This document shows positions 20,192 to 28,814 of a DNA stretch of 64,000 nt, piece after piece. Numbering within the stretch: position 1 is the first letter of the stretch; every line of letters starts with the position of its first letter. This DNA comes from Sphingomonas gilva (GTDB lineage Bacteria > Pseudomonadota > Alphaproteobacteria > Sphingomonadales > Sphingomonadaceae): positions 743,182 to 807,181 of the forward strand of contig NZ_QWLV01000001.1 of assembly GCF_003515075.1 (NCBI RefSeq), read 5' to 3'. Position numbers and translations under genes: made by a program. A model generated the notes under the pieces. The model saw only the letters and a list, made by a program, of their open reading frames with translations, was not told the origin of the DNA and ran no database searches.

Positions 20192-20725
20192 ATGAAACTG
20201 AACGAACTCAAGGACAATGCGGGCGCGCGCAAGAGCAAGATGCGCGTCGGGCGCGGCATCGGCTCGGGCAAGGGCAAGACCGCCGGGCGCGGCCAGAAGG
20301 GCCAGAAGAGCCGCGAAGGCGTCTCGATCGCGGGCTTCGAGGGCGGCCAGATGCCGCTCCACATGCGCCTGCCGAAGCGCGGCTTCAACAACATCTTCGC
20401 CAAGGACCATGCCGAGGTGAACCTGGGCGCGATCCAGAAGGCGGTCGACGCCAAGAAGCTCGACGCCAAGGGCACGATCGACCACGCCGCGCTGAAGGCC
20501 GCCGGTCTCGCGCGCGGCGGCAAGGACGGCGTCCGCCTGCTCGGCAAGGGCGAGCTGACCGCGAAGCTCAGCTTCCTCGTCGCCGGCGCGTCCAAGGGCG
20601 CGGTCGAGGCGGTCGAGAAGGCCGGCGGTTCGGTCGAGGTGATCCAGTTCACCCCGCGCGCCGAGCTGGCCGCCGCCAAGAAGGGCAAGACCCGCGACGC
20701 CAAGAAGGCGGCGGCGAAGAAGTAA
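20192..20725 (+). CDS. rplO: 50S ribosomal protein L15
   Basis: L15, 177 residues, a late-assembly protein of the 50S subunit. [40 protein letters not shown] and [18 protein letters not shown] are diagnostic. The C-terminus ends with a Lys/Ala tail ([18 protein letters not shown]), longer than in E. coli (144 residues). It is followed by a 313-base gap with a promoter for secY. Confidence 0.97.
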   Translation: MKLNELKDNAGARKSKMRVGRGIGSGKGKTAGRGQKGQKSREGVSIAGFEGGQMPLHMRLPKRGFNNIFAKDHAEVNLGAIQKAVDAKKLDAKGTIDHAALKAAGLARGGKDGVRLLGKGELTAKLSFLVAGASKGAVEAVEKAGGSVEVIQFTPRAELAAAKKGKTRDAKKAAAKK

Positions 20726-21038
20726 CCCGGATACGGCGGATGGTGATCTGCATCACCCCCGATCGTCATGCCGGGCTTGTTCCGGCATCCATCGTGCCCC
20801 AGGCGGAAATCGAGCTTGTGGTGAGATGGGCCCCGGAACACGTCCGGGGCGACGGGTGCAGAGGTTCTGCCGTAGGGAAAATTGCGATTGGGTGCAGCTG
20901 CCCATGACGATCACGGTGATCAACCGCCGATCCTTTTGTCGAAACGGGCTTAGACAAGCGCGGTTCGGACCCTATATGGCGGCGGGGGGCGTGAATAACG
21001 CTGCTCCGCCGCTTTCGTTTCCGGGAATTTAGACCGAC
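20726..21038. repeat. rplO-secY spacer with an inverted repeat unit
   Basis: Two 29-base arms, 20764-20792 (starting CGTCATGCCGGGC) and 20826-20854 (ending CCGGGGCGACG), are imperfect inverted copies. Both have the form CGTC-N-CCGG-N-CCGG-N-CCAT and each is itself a small palindrome, resembling mobile intergenic palindromes of alphaproteobacteria. To their right, a sigma-70-type promoter at 20950-20978 precedes secY. I see no gene in this gap. Confidence 0.65.
20950..20978 (+). promoter_or_regulatory. candidate promoter for secY-adk
   Basis: TTAGAC at 20950-20955 and TATATG at 20973-20978 are 17 bases apart. It lies about 60 bases before the secY ATG and downstream of the repeat, which could let secY-adk be transcribed separately from the spc ribosomal genes. 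Confidence 0.6.
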
Positions 21039-22403
21039 ATGGCATCCGCAGCCGATCAGATGGCCACCAACATCAGCCTGGCCAATTTTTCAAAGGCGAC
21101 CGAGCTCAAGAAGCGCATCTGGTTCACGCTGGGCGCGCTGGTGGTGTTCCGGCTGCTGAGCTTCGTGCCGCTGCCCGGCGTCGATCCGACCGCGCTCGCC
21201 AATCTCTATGAAGGCACGCGCGGCGGCGTGCTCGATTTCTTCAACACCTTCTCGGGCGGCAGCCTGGAGCGGATGAGCCTCATCGCGCTTGGCGTCATGC
21301 CCTACATCACCGCGTCGATCGTGGTGCAGCTCGCCTCCTCGCTCTCGCCGACGCTCGCCGCGATCAAGAAGGAAGGCGAGGCGGGGCGCAAGAAGCTCAA
21401 CCAGTACACCCGCTACGGCACCGTCGGCCTGACCGCGATCCAAGGCTATTTCATCGCCGTCGGGCTGGAGGCGTTCGGCGCCAGCCAGGGCATCGCCGCG
21501 GTGGTCGAGCCCGGCATGCTGTTCCGCATCGCCGCGGTCATCTCGCTCATCGGCGGCACCATGTTCCTGATGTGGCTGGGCGAACAGATCACCAGCCGGG
21601 GCATCGGCAACGGCGTTTCGCTGATCATCATGGCCGGGATCGTCGCGCAATTGCCCACGACGCTCGCCAATCTGTTCGAAGGCGGCCGCACCGGCACCAT
21701 GTCTCCCATCCTGATCGCGGGCATCGTCGCCGTCGCGGCCGGGCTGGTGCTGTTCATCTGCTTCATGGAGCGCGCCCAGCGCCGCGTGCTGATCCAGTAC
21801 CCCAAGCGCCAGACGCAGCGCGGCCACATGCAGGCCGATCGCAGCCACCTGCCATTGAAGATCAACACCGCCGGCGTGATCCCGCCGATCTTCGCCTCGT
21901 CGCTGCTGCTGATGCCGCTGACCATCACCCAGTTCGCCGGCCAGACCACCCCCGGCGAAAGCGCCTGGGGCGATTTCGTCATCACGCTCAACCAGTATCT
22001 GACGCACGGCACGCCGCTCTACATGGCGCTCTACGGCGCGGGCATCATCTTCTTCTGCTTCTTCTACACCGCCGTCGTCTTCAATCCCGAGGAGACCGCG
22101 GACAATCTGAAGCGGCACGGCGGCTTCATCCCCGGCATCCGGCCGGGCAAGAACACCGAGGCCTATCTCGATCATGTCCTGACGCGGATCACCGTCGTCG
22201 GCGCGGCCTATCTGACGCTGATCTGCCTGATCCCCGAATATCTCATCGCGCGCGCGGGCATTCCCTTCTATCTGGGCGGCACCAGCCTGCTCATCGTCGT
22301 CAACGTGACGATGGACACGGTCACCCAGATCCAGAGCCACCTGCTCGCCCACCAATATGGCGACCTCATCAAGAAGGCGAAGCTCAAAGGTTCGCGCCGA
22401 TAG
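21039..22403 (+). CDS. secY: protein translocase subunit SecY
   Basis: SecY, 454 residues, is the ten-helix pore of the Sec translocon in the inner membrane. Recognisable parts are the start MASAADQMATNISLANFSKA, the first helix (IWFTLGALVVFRLLSFVPLPG), the plug region after PGVDPTAL, GIGNGVSLIIMAGIVAQLP in the middle and the cytosolic loop RAQRRVLIQYPKRQ. HLPLKINTAGVIPPIFASSL and GFIPGIRPGKNTEAYL near the end are diagnostic. It is followed after 47 bases by adk, the usual order. Confidence 0.98.
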   Translation: MASAADQMATNISLANFSKATELKKRIWFTLGALVVFRLLSFVPLPGVDPTALANLYEGTRGGVLDFFNTFSGGSLERMSLIALGVMPYITASIVVQLASSLSPTLAAIKKEGEAGRKKLNQYTRYGTVGLTAIQGYFIAVGLEAFGASQGIAAVVEPGMLFRIAAVISLIGGTMFLMWLGEQITSRGIGNGVSLIIMAGIVAQLPTTLANLFEGGRTGTMSPILIAGIVAVAAGLVLFICFMERAQRRVLIQYPKRQTQRGHMQADRSHLPLKINTAGVIPPIFASSLLLMPLTITQFAGQTTPGESAWGDFVITLNQYLTHGTPLYMALYGAGIIFFCFFYTAVVFNPEETADNLKRHGGFIPGIRPGKNTEAYLDHVLTRITVVGAAYLTLICLIPEYLIARAGIPFYLGGTSLLIVVNVTMDTVTQIQSHLLAHQYGDLIKKAKLKGSRR

Positions 22404-22450
22404 GTCATATGCGCGATGATCGTGAAGATTGGGGTCAGGGGAACATCGGC

Positions 22451-23098
22451 ATGAACATCATCCTGCTGGGTCCGCCGGGGGCGGGGAAGGGAACCCAGGC
22501 CGGCCGGCTGGTCGAGGAGCGCGGCATGGTCCAGCTCTCGACCGGCGACATGCTGCGCGCCGCGGTCAAGGCGGGCACGCCGGTCGGCCTCAAGGCGAAG
22601 GCGATCATGGACGCGGGCGAGCTCGTCTCGGACGCGATCGTCTCGGCGCTGATCGGCGACAGGCTGGCGTCGATGGACGATGCCCAGGGCGCGATCTTCG
22701 ACGGCTATCCGCGCACCGCCGCGCAGGCCGAGGCGCTCGACCTGATCCTCGCCGAACATGGCCGCGCGCTCGATTGCGTGATCGAGCTCGAGGTCGACGA
22801 GGATGCGCTGGTCGATCGCATCACCGGCCGCTTCACCTGCGCCAGTTGCGGCACAGGCTATCACGACAGGCACAAGCAGCCCCGCGCCGAAGGCGTGTGC
22901 GACGTCTGCGGATCGACCGAGTTCAAGCGCCGGCCGGACGACAATGCCGAAACCGTGCGCACCCGCATGGCCGAATACCGTGCGAAGACCGCGCCGATCC
23001 TGCCGATCTACGATGCGCGCGGGCTGGTCCGCCGCGTCGACGGCATGGCCGACATCGCCACCGTTCACCAGGCGATCGACGCGATCCTCGACAGTTGA
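22451..23098 (+). CDS. adk: adenylate kinase, zinc-binding LID type
   Basis: Adk, 215 residues, interconverts ATP plus AMP and two ADP in the cytosol. The P-loop GPPGAGKGT is at 7-15, the AMP-binding STGDMLRAAV at 30-39 and the FDGYPRT motif at 83-89. The LID carries four cysteines (130, 133, 150, 153), the zinc-binding form. The frame is open far upstream through secY; I use the ATG at 22451 because it starts the family sequence. In most relatives rpsM, rpsK, rpoA and rplQ follow adk; here the next gene is unrelated. Confidence 0.97.
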   Translation: MNIILLGPPGAGKGTQAGRLVEERGMVQLSTGDMLRAAVKAGTPVGLKAKAIMDAGELVSDAIVSALIGDRLASMDDAQGAIFDGYPRTAAQAEALDLILAEHGRALDCVIELEVDEDALVDRITGRFTCASCGTGYHDRHKQPRAEGVCDVCGSTEFKRRPDDNAETVRTRMAEYRAKTAPILPIYDARGLVRRVDGMADIATVHQAIDAILDS

Positions 23099-23142
23099 TC
23101 CGCCGCGGCTATTCTAGTTCCGTTCGGGTCAGGGGATTCGCC

Positions 23143-23685
23143 ATGAAATTGATCGCCGCCGCCGGGTTGGTCCTGGCCGCACCGGCCGCCGCCGAAGTGA
23201 AGCAGGCCACGCCTGCGGGCTTCGAGATCGAATCGACCGTCACCGTTGCCGTTCCCGTCGAACAGGCGTGGGAGGTGCTGCGCAGCCCCCAGCGCTGGTG
23301 GAACCCGGAGCACACCTATTCGGGCGACGCCGCCAAGCTCTATCTCGATGCCCAGGCGACCGGCTGCTTTTGCGAGCGCACTCCGGACAAGGGATCGATC
23401 GAGCACGCGCACATCGTCTATGTCCAACCGCCGCGGATGATCCGCATGGTCGGCGCGCTTGGGCCGCTGCAGGCCGAAGCGGTCACCGGTACGATGACCT
23501 GGAAGGTCGATCCGGGCGAGGGCGGCGGCGCGACCACCATCACGATGAGCTACCTGGTGGGCGGTTATATGCGCCAGGGCGGCGAGACCTTCGCCCCGCT
23601 GGTCGATCGCGTGCTGACCGAGCAGCTGACCAGGCTCAAGGCCGCCATCGATGCCGCGCCGGCGGCCGCTGAGGAAGCGAAATAG
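23143..23685 (+). CDS. exported SRPBCC (START-like) protein
   Basis: A 180-residue protein with a cleavable signal peptide (MKLIAAAGLVLAAPAAAEVK, predicted cleavage after residue 17). The rest fits the SRPBCC/polyketide cyclase-Aha1 fold: ESTVTVAVPVEQAWEVLRSP, then WWNPEHTYSG and a GTMTWKVDPGEGG strand. This fold binds hydrophobic ligands; members of this subgroup are annotated only by fold. AGGGGATT lies just upstream of the ATG. It is the last rightward gene before the leftward prmA group. Confidence 0.75.
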   Translation: MKLIAAAGLVLAAPAAAEVKQATPAGFEIESTVTVAVPVEQAWEVLRSPQRWWNPEHTYSGDAAKLYLDAQATGCFCERTPDKGSIEHAHIVYVQPPRMIRMVGALGPLQAEAVTGTMTWKVDPGEGGGATTITMSYLVGGYMRQGGETFAPLVDRVLTEQLTRLKAAIDAAPAAAEEAK

Positions 23686-23690
23686 GCGGC

Positions 23691-24599
23691 CTACCGCCGT
23701 TTCACCATCCGCAGGATCGCCCAGTCGCCCTGATCGATCCGTGCGGCCAATCGATAGCCCTGCCGCCGATAGGCCCGCGCCACCGCCGCCGCCTGGGTTT
23801 TCAGCAGGCCCGCCAGAATCAATTGACCGCCCGAGGCGGCGATGCTCGCGAAATCCTCCGCCAGCTCGATCAGCGGTGCGGCCAGGATGTTGGCGATCAC
23901 GAGATCGTAGGGCGCGCGGCGCAGGATCGCCTCATGCACGATCCCCGGCGCCACCGCGAGCGCGAGGCTGCCGGGCCGCTGGCCCAGCCGCACGCCATTG
24001 ACGCCGGCATTCTCCGCCGTCACGTCGATCGCGACCGGATCGATGTCCGTGGCGGTGGCATAGGCCCGCGGCCACAGATGCATCGCGGCGAACGCGAGCA
24101 GACCGGTGCCGGTGCCGAGATCGATCAGGTTCTCCACCCGCGCGCCGGTGCGCTTCAGCCGGTCGAGCATGGCGAGGCAGCCGCTGGTCGTCTCGTGCTG
24201 GCCGGTGCCGAAGGCCAGCCCCGCCTCGATGCGAAACAGCCGTGCGCCGGGCGGCGGCGTGCCCGGATCGGCGGCGGTGTGGACGTGGAACCGGCCTACG
24301 GTCAGCGGCTTCAGCCCTGCCTGGCTGAGCGTCAGCCAATCCTGTTCGGCCACGCGCTCCGCCCGCACCGCGCGCCTGCGCGCAGACGGTACAAGCGCCT
24401 TGATCGCCGCCACCGTCGCCGAATCCGGCTTGCTGTCGAAATAGGCGTCGAGCCGCCAGCGTTCGGGATCGTCGCTCACCTCCTCGCTGGTCATCAGCAC
24501 CGGAGGCGGCTTGAGCATCGCGATCTCGCCCATATCCACCTCGATCGCTTCGGCCTCCGCGCGGGTGCAGGGCAGGCTGAGCTTCCAGCTATCGGACAT
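23691..24599 (-). CDS. prmA: ribosomal protein L11 methyltransferase
   Basis: PrmA-type SAM methyltransferase, 302 residues, trimethylates lysines of L11. The central AFGTGQHETTSGCL motif, the SAM site DLGTGTGLLAFA, the DIDPVAIDVTAENAGVNG strand and the catalytic-loop VIANILAAPLIELA fit the family. The N-terminal part is the substrate-recognition domain. Its start overlaps the upstream SDR gene by 11 bases, so the two are co-transcribed leftward. Confidence 0.93.
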   Translation of the reverse strand: MSDSWKLSLPCTRAEAEAIEVDMGEIAMLKPPPVLMTSEEVSDDPERWRLDAYFDSKPDSATVAAIKALVPSARRRAVRAERVAEQDWLTLSQAGLKPLTVGRFHVHTAADPGTPPPGARLFRIEAGLAFGTGQHETTSGCLAMLDRLKRTGARVENLIDLGTGTGLLAFAAMHLWPRAYATATDIDPVAIDVTAENAGVNGVRLGQRPGSLALAVAPGIVHEAILRRAPYDLVIANILAAPLIELAEDFASIAASGGQLILAGLLKTQAAAVARAYRRQGYRLAARIDQGDWAILRMVKRR

Positions 24600-25293
24600 A
24601 GCTCGCTCCGTTGATGTCGATCACTGCGCCGGTCATCGATCCAGGCGCCTCCAGCGCCAGGTAGCGGGCGGCGCTCGCCACTTCGTCAGGCATGGCGACG
24701 CGTCCGAGCGGGATGTCGGATAGCAGCTTTTCGCCGCCGCGGCTTTCAAGATAGTCCTCGGCCATCCCCGTCATGGTGAAGCCGGGGCAGATGGCGAAAG
24801 CGAGGATGCCCTCGCGCGCATAGCCTCGGGCGATCGTCTTGGTCATGCCGACCATGCCGGCCTTGGCGGCGGCATAGTGCCAGTGGGCGGGGCTGTCGCC
24901 GCGATAGGCCGCACGGCTGGCGATATTGACGATGCGGCCGCCGGTACCGCGATCCTGCCAGTGGCGTACCGCCAGCCGGCAAAGCTCGGCGGCGGCGGTC
25001 AGGTTGATCCGCAGCGTCTTCTCCCAGCCGGCTACCCAGTCCCCATGGTCGAGATCGAGCGGGGTGGCCTCGAACAGACCGGCGTTGTTGATCAGCACGT
25101 CGATGCGGCCATCAAGCGCGTCGAGCGCCCGCGTCCACAATCCGGCCGGAGCGGCGGGATCGGCGAAATCCGCGGCGATACCGCTCGCGGTGCCATGGCC
25201 TTGCAGGCGCACGCCGGGGCGGTCGAGCGCGGCGGCGATCGCCGCGCCGATCCCGCGCGAGCTGCCGGTCAGGAGGATATGGGTCTGGTCCAT
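24589..25293 (-). CDS. short-chain dehydrogenase/reductase
   Basis: A 234-residue SDR with the NAD(P) motif TGSSRGIGAAIA (residues 10-21), NNAGLF near 68, and the catalytic Ser, Tyr and Lys in SRAAYRGDSPAHWHYAAAKAG. The sequence resembles FabG-like 3-oxoacyl-ACP reductases, but many SDRs share these marks and the substrate is unknown. In place of a glycine-rich acidic position the early strand ends G-H-G-T-A-S, giving little guide to the cofactor. It overlaps prmA, and a GNAT gene lies upstream after 36 bases. Confidence 0.85.
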   Translation of the reverse strand: MDQTHILLTGSSRGIGAAIAAALDRPGVRLQGHGTASGIAADFADPAAPAGLWTRALDALDGRIDVLINNAGLFEATPLDLDHGDWVAGWEKTLRINLTAAAELCRLAVRHWQDRGTGGRIVNIASRAAYRGDSPAHWHYAAAKAGMVGMTKTIARGYAREGILAFAICPGFTMTGMAEDYLESRGGEKLLSDIPLGRVAMPDEVASAARYLALEAPGSMTGAVIDINGASYVR

Positions 25294-25329
25294 CCCTGAC
25301 CGGTTAGCGGGATCGGCGCGGCATTCAAG

Positions 25330-25887
25330 CTATGCCGCCATGCGCACGTCGTCGTCGCCGGTTCGATCGCCCTCGCTGAGGTCGAGCGTGTAGGTCGCGC
25401 ACTTGGCCGAGGCCGCGCGACCGCGCGAGAAGCGGCGCACGATCTGTCCCGTCGCGCGGAAGCCGACTTTCTCCAGCACTCGGCCAGATGCCGGATTGTC
25501 GATGAAGTGCCCGGCCTCCAGCCGCCGATGTCCCAGACCCCGCGCGGCGGCCACGACGGCGCGCGCCGCCTCCGTTGCATAGCCCCGGCCCCAGCTGTCG
25601 ACCGCGATCCAATAGCCAAGCTCCGCGCCGCCCTCGTCGGTTTTGCCGATGCCGCAGCTGCCGACGAGGCGCGGTGCGCCGTCGGTTCGCTCGAACACCA
25701 GCAGCGAGGGGAAGCGGAACGGCTTGGCCATGCCGAGGAACTCCTCGGCATGATAGGGACGGTACGGCCACGGCGCCCGGGCAAGGTTGCGCACGATATC
25801 CTCGCGCGCGATCGCCTTGGCCAGGGCAGGGGCGTCCTCGGCCCAGCCCGGTCTCAACAACAGCCTCTCGGTACGCACGAACATCAT
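25330..25887 (-). CDS. GNAT-family N-acetyltransferase
   Basis: A 185-residue acetyltransferase of the RimJ/RimL type: FVRTERLLLRPGWAEDAPAL at the start, GSCGIGKTDEGGAELGYWIA in the middle, and the acetyl-CoA loop region SWGRGYATEAARAVVAAAR. A GNAT gene beside rplU-rpmA is a common arrangement in sphingomonads. I start at 25887, where GGGAG lies seven bases upstream; the frame is open to 25932. The acceptor substrate is not known. Confidence 0.85.
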   Translation of the reverse strand: MMFVRTERLLLRPGWAEDAPALAKAIAREDIVRNLARAPWPYRPYHAEEFLGMAKPFRFPSLLVFERTDGAPRLVGSCGIGKTDEGGAELGYWIAVDSWGRGYATEAARAVVAAARGLGHRRLEAGHFIDNPASGRVLEKVGFRATGQIVRRFSRGRAASAKCATYTLDLSEGDRTGDDDVRMAA

Positions 25888-26055
25888 GACTCTCCCGGTC
25901 GTTGCGCGCGCCTTGCCGGCATTGGGTGACAAGGGCGCGACAGTCAGCGTGGAGGGAGCATGAAAAAAGGGAGCCGGGGTGACCCGCTCCCTTGTTTCGG
26001 ATTCCGATTGCGGAACCCCGGGTCACCCTGGTGGGCAACCCGGTTGGTTGCCCGA

Positions 26056-26325
26056 TTATTCGGCCGCCGCGGCCATAATTTCCACCGAACAGAAATTGCG
26101 GCCAAGCTTGCCGGTGTGGAACGCGACACGGCCGTCGGTCAGCGCGAACAGCGTGTGATCCTTGCCGATGCCGACATTGGCGCCCGGATAGAATTTGGTG
26201 CCGCGCTGGCGCACGATGATGTTGCCCGCGACCACTTCCTGGCCGCCGAACTTCTTCACGCCGAGGCGACGGCCGGCCGAATCGCGGCCGTTGCGCGAGG
26301 AGCCGCCTGCTTTCTTATGTGCCAT
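26056..26325 (-). CDS. rpmA: 50S ribosomal protein L27
   Basis: L27, 89 residues, with the conserved N-terminus [16 protein letters not shown] that reaches the peptidyl-transferase centre, then [20 protein letters not shown] and [20 protein letters not shown]. No cleavable N-terminal prepeptide of the Firmicutes type is present. It lies six bases downstream of rplU; obgE, which often follows, is not found here. Confidence 0.97.
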   Translation of the reverse strand: MAHKKAGGSSRNGRDSAGRRLGVKKFGGQEVVAGNIIVRQRGTKFYPGANVGIGKDHTLFALTDGRVAFHTGKLGRNFCSVEIMAAAAE

Positions 26326-26331
26326 CTCGAA

Positions 26332-26835
26332 TTACTCCGCGTCGGTCTTTTTGGCCGCAGGCTTCTTCGCCGCGGGCTTCTTTTCGGTCGCTGCCGCCTT
26401 GGGGGCGGCGTCCTTCTTCGGCGCCGCGGCCTTCTTTTCGGCGGCGGGCTTCGCGGCCACGGGCGTGGCCTCGGCGGTCACCGGCGCGGGCGCCGCCTCG
26501 TCGGCCTTCGCCGTCTTCGGGGCGGCCTTCTTCTTCTCTTCGCCGATCGCCAGGATCTTCAGGATGGTGTGCTGCTGGCGATGGCCGTTCTTGCGGCGGT
26601 AATTGTGCCGGCGGCGCTTCTTGAAGACGACGACCTTCTCGCCCTTCGCCTGGGCGATGATCTCGGCGGAAACCGTCAGGCCCTTCGTGTCCTTCATGTC
26701 GCCGCCGTCGCCGGCCAGCAGGACGTCGCCCAGCGAGACGCTGTCACCGGCCTCTCCGGCCAGCTTCTCGACGACGATCTTGTCTCCGGCGGCGACGCGA
26801 TACTGCTTGCCGCCCGTGCGCACGATTGCGAACAT
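26332..26835 (-). CDS. rplU: 50S ribosomal protein L21 with Ala/Lys-rich tail
   Basis: L21, 167 residues against about 103 in E. coli. The core [20 protein letters not shown] to [20 protein letters not shown] and LKILAIG is complete by about residue 100. A low-complexity Ala/Lys/Pro/Thr tail of about 65 residues follows, with repeated A-A-P-K and P-A-A-K-K units. Similar tails occur on L21 of some alphaproteobacteria. The frame also has an ATG three codons upstream. A promoter lies upstream at 26917-26945. Confidence 0.96.
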   Translation of the reverse strand: MFAIVRTGGKQYRVAAGDKIVVEKLAGEAGDSVSLGDVLLAGDGGDMKDTKGLTVSAEIIAQAKGEKVVVFKKRRRHNYRRKNGHRQQHTILKILAIGEEKKKAAPKTAKADEAAPAPVTAEATPVAAKPAAEKKAAAPKKDAAPKAAATEKKPAAKKPAAKKTDAE

Positions 26836-26916
26836 GGCTGTCAATTACCTTCGAAACTGCTTCCAACCCGCACGCGCACCAACAAGGGTTGCCGGAACCG
26901 GCGCGGGAAAGCGTGG

Positions 26917-26945
26917 CTGCTAGGCAAGTGCGGCGATTCTGTCAA
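26917..26945 (-). promoter_or_regulatory. promoter of rplU-rpmA
   Basis: On the minus strand TTGACA (26945-26940) and TAGCAG (26922-26917) are exactly 17 bases apart, about 80 bases before the rplU start. The -35 hexamer is perfect and the -10 weaker. Confidence 0.65.
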
Positions 26946-26974
26946 CCGCGCTTGAGCGGTTTTCCGGCCGCCAT

Positions 26975-27340
26975 TTAGTGGCGGTGACCGGCCTTCAACC
27001 GATAGCGGCCGCCTTCATAGTCGAACAGGTTGTCGATTGCCGGATGATCCACCGGCTCGCCATCATCGTCCATCACCAGATTCTGCTGGCTGACATAGGC
27101 CACATAGCTCGATTCGGCGTTCTCGGCGAGCAGATGGTAAAAGGGCTGATCCTTGCTCGGCCGCATCGTTTCGGGGATCGACTGGTACCATTCCTCGGTG
27201 TTGGCGAAGACCGGATCGACGTCGAAAATGACCCCGCGAAACGCCAGCAACCGGTGGCGCACGACCGCGCCGATCGCGAAGCGCGCGTGCGATACGGGCG
27301 GGGCGACAGGGGTTTCGATGATGCGGTGCTGGGCCTTCAT
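26975..27340 (-). CDS. hspQ: heat-shock protein HspQ
   Basis: A 121-residue HspQ/YccV-like protein. In E. coli HspQ binds hemimethylated oriC DNA and acts as a specificity factor for the Lon protease. Here HARFAIGAVVRHRLLAFRGV, IFDVDPVFANTEEWY and PFYHLLAENAESSYVAYVSQ, then DHPAIDNLFDYEGGRY near the end, follow the family well. An N-terminal extension of about 17 residues precedes the core. It stands alone between rplU and the tRNA gene. Confidence 0.88.
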   Translation of the reverse strand: MKAQHRIIETPVAPPVSHARFAIGAVVRHRLLAFRGVIFDVDPVFANTEEWYQSIPETMRPSKDQPFYHLLAENAESSYVAYVSQQNLVMDDDGEPVDHPAIDNLFDYEGGRYRLKAGHRH

Positions 27341-27461
27341 GCGTCCTATTTAAGTCATCGCGATGAAGGCACAAGCGGCCGCTTGCATAGCGCCGCGCGA
27401 TTGGGCTAAGGCCGCGCCCTCATGACCCGGCGGCGCCTTCCCAGGCCCCGCCAAACCTCGC

Positions 27462-27551
<90 letters not shown>

Positions 27552-27698
27552 TTCACCCCGCGTGGCGGTTCGCAACAGGCTTGGGGGATTGACTGTTTCC
27601 GCAGAAGATCGACGTTTTCAATCTATAAGTCGATTGAAGCTGTTCGCGAGCCTCCGATCCGCCGAGAGGTCTTCGATACTGTATTTGCGGAGGCCTCG

Positions 27699-27746
27699 AT
27701 GCTCAGTGACGCGGCAGTACGAAACGCCAAATCTAAGGACAGAGGA
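27699..27746 (+). pseudogene. 5' remnant of a P4-type integrase gene
   Basis: An ATG at 27699 begins MLSDAAVRNAKSKD, which closely matches the first residues of DUF4102-type (P4/IntS-like) tyrosine recombinases, whose starts typically read like M-L-T-D-x-A-I-R-N-A-K-P-K. After about 14-16 codons the similarity ends, and the frame runs into the 3' end of ligU on the other strand without any arm-binding or catalytic domain. It lies 147 bases downstream of the tRNA-Ser 3' end and in the same direction, the usual position for an island integrase. I read it as a deletion remnant. The match is short and rests on memory of the family start, so it needs a search. Confidence 0.6.
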
Positions 27747-27758
27747 AGCGCGGCCGCA

Positions 27759-28814
27759 TCAAATGAAGACATAGCCATCCATCAACTTGCGGGCGGTTCG
27801 CAGCAAGGCCGAAGAGACCACCGATCCTTCATCGTTCACGGTGAGCACACAGCTCATTTCACCCGTAGGGTGTTCGATCGGCACGATTTTCCGGGTGCCG
27901 GCTGGAATGTTGGCCACCGCGGCGGCAGGTGAGCCTTCGAGCATGCATGCGGTCGCCACGCTGACCGCCCCCAGCACGCCGATCGACGCGTGGGCCCGTT
28001 TGGGGATGAAGCTGCGAACGGTCACCGCGCCGCCACTTCGCGGAGGCGCGACCAGCATCATCTTGGGAACGGACTTATCCGACACGTCGCCCAAATTCAT
28101 GCGCGGTCCGGCCTGAAGCCGAATCGATTCGATCCTCGCCTTCAGATCGTCCGCGGCATCGAGCGTATCGCGGTCCTCATAGCCGGTCGCGCCGACATCG
28201 GCCGCCTTGAACACAACGCAGGGCATGCCGTTGTCGATCAGCGTGCAGGGTATCCCGTCGATTTGGTCGACCACGTTGCCAGTGGGCAACAAGGCGCCGC
28301 ACGACGATCCTGCCGTATCGCGAAATGCGAGCGGCACCGGAGCCGCCGTGCCCGGAACGCCATCGATCCGCGCGTCGCCGGTGTAGCTGACCATGCGGCC
28401 GGGAGTCTGGACGGTGGCGACCGCGATCTGCCCGGTATTCTCCATGAAGATGGCGACGCGCGTTTCTCCATCGGCCGCCGCGACCAGCCCGCGTTCGATG
28501 GCAAAGGGACCGACGCCGGCAAGGATGTTGCCGCAATTCTGCTGATCGCTCACCAGCGCCTGCTCGACGAACACCTGCAGGAACAGGTAATCGACGTCGA
28601 TTCCGGGGCGTTCGGATCGCGATACGACGGCGACCTTGCTGGTCAGCGGGTCGGCCCCGCCCATCCCGTCGATTTGCCGCGCATCGGGGGAGCCCATTAC
28701 GCGAAGCAGGAAGGCGTCGCGCGCGGCATCGTCGGCGGGAAGATCCTCCTTCATGAAATAGCCGCCCTTGGACGTGCCCCCGCGCATCCACATGCACGGC
28801 ACGCCGTCACTCAT
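27759..28814 (-). CDS. ligU: 4-oxalomesaconate tautomerase/isomerase
   Basis: A 351-residue PrpF-family protein of the diaminopimelate epimerase-like fold. It begins [20 protein letters not shown], and [20 protein letters not shown] (about 113-132) and [20 protein letters not shown] are typical. Relatives LigU and GalD isomerise oxalomesaconate to the form used by the hydratase LigJ (or make the keto-enol shift in gallate breakdown). With ligJ, ligI, ligAB, ligC and ligK nearby, the LigU role fits. The start at 28814 lies eight bases inside the end of ligK. Its stop lies only about a dozen bases from the integrase remnant. Confidence 0.87.
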   Translation of the reverse strand: MSDGVPCMWMRGGTSKGGYFMKEDLPADDAARDAFLLRVMGSPDARQIDGMGGADPLTSKVAVVSRSERPGIDVDYLFLQVFVEQALVSDQQNCGNILAGVGPFAIERGLVAAADGETRVAIFMENTGQIAVATVQTPGRMVSYTGDARIDGVPGTAAPVPLAFRDTAGSSCGALLPTGNVVDQIDGIPCTLIDNGMPCVVFKAADVGATGYEDRDTLDAADDLKARIESIRLQAGPRMNLGDVSDKSVPKMMLVAPPRSGGAVTVRSFIPKRAHASIGVLGAVSVATACMLEGSPAAAVANIPAGTRKIVPIEHPTGEMSCVLTVNDEGSVVSSALLRTARKLMDGYVFI

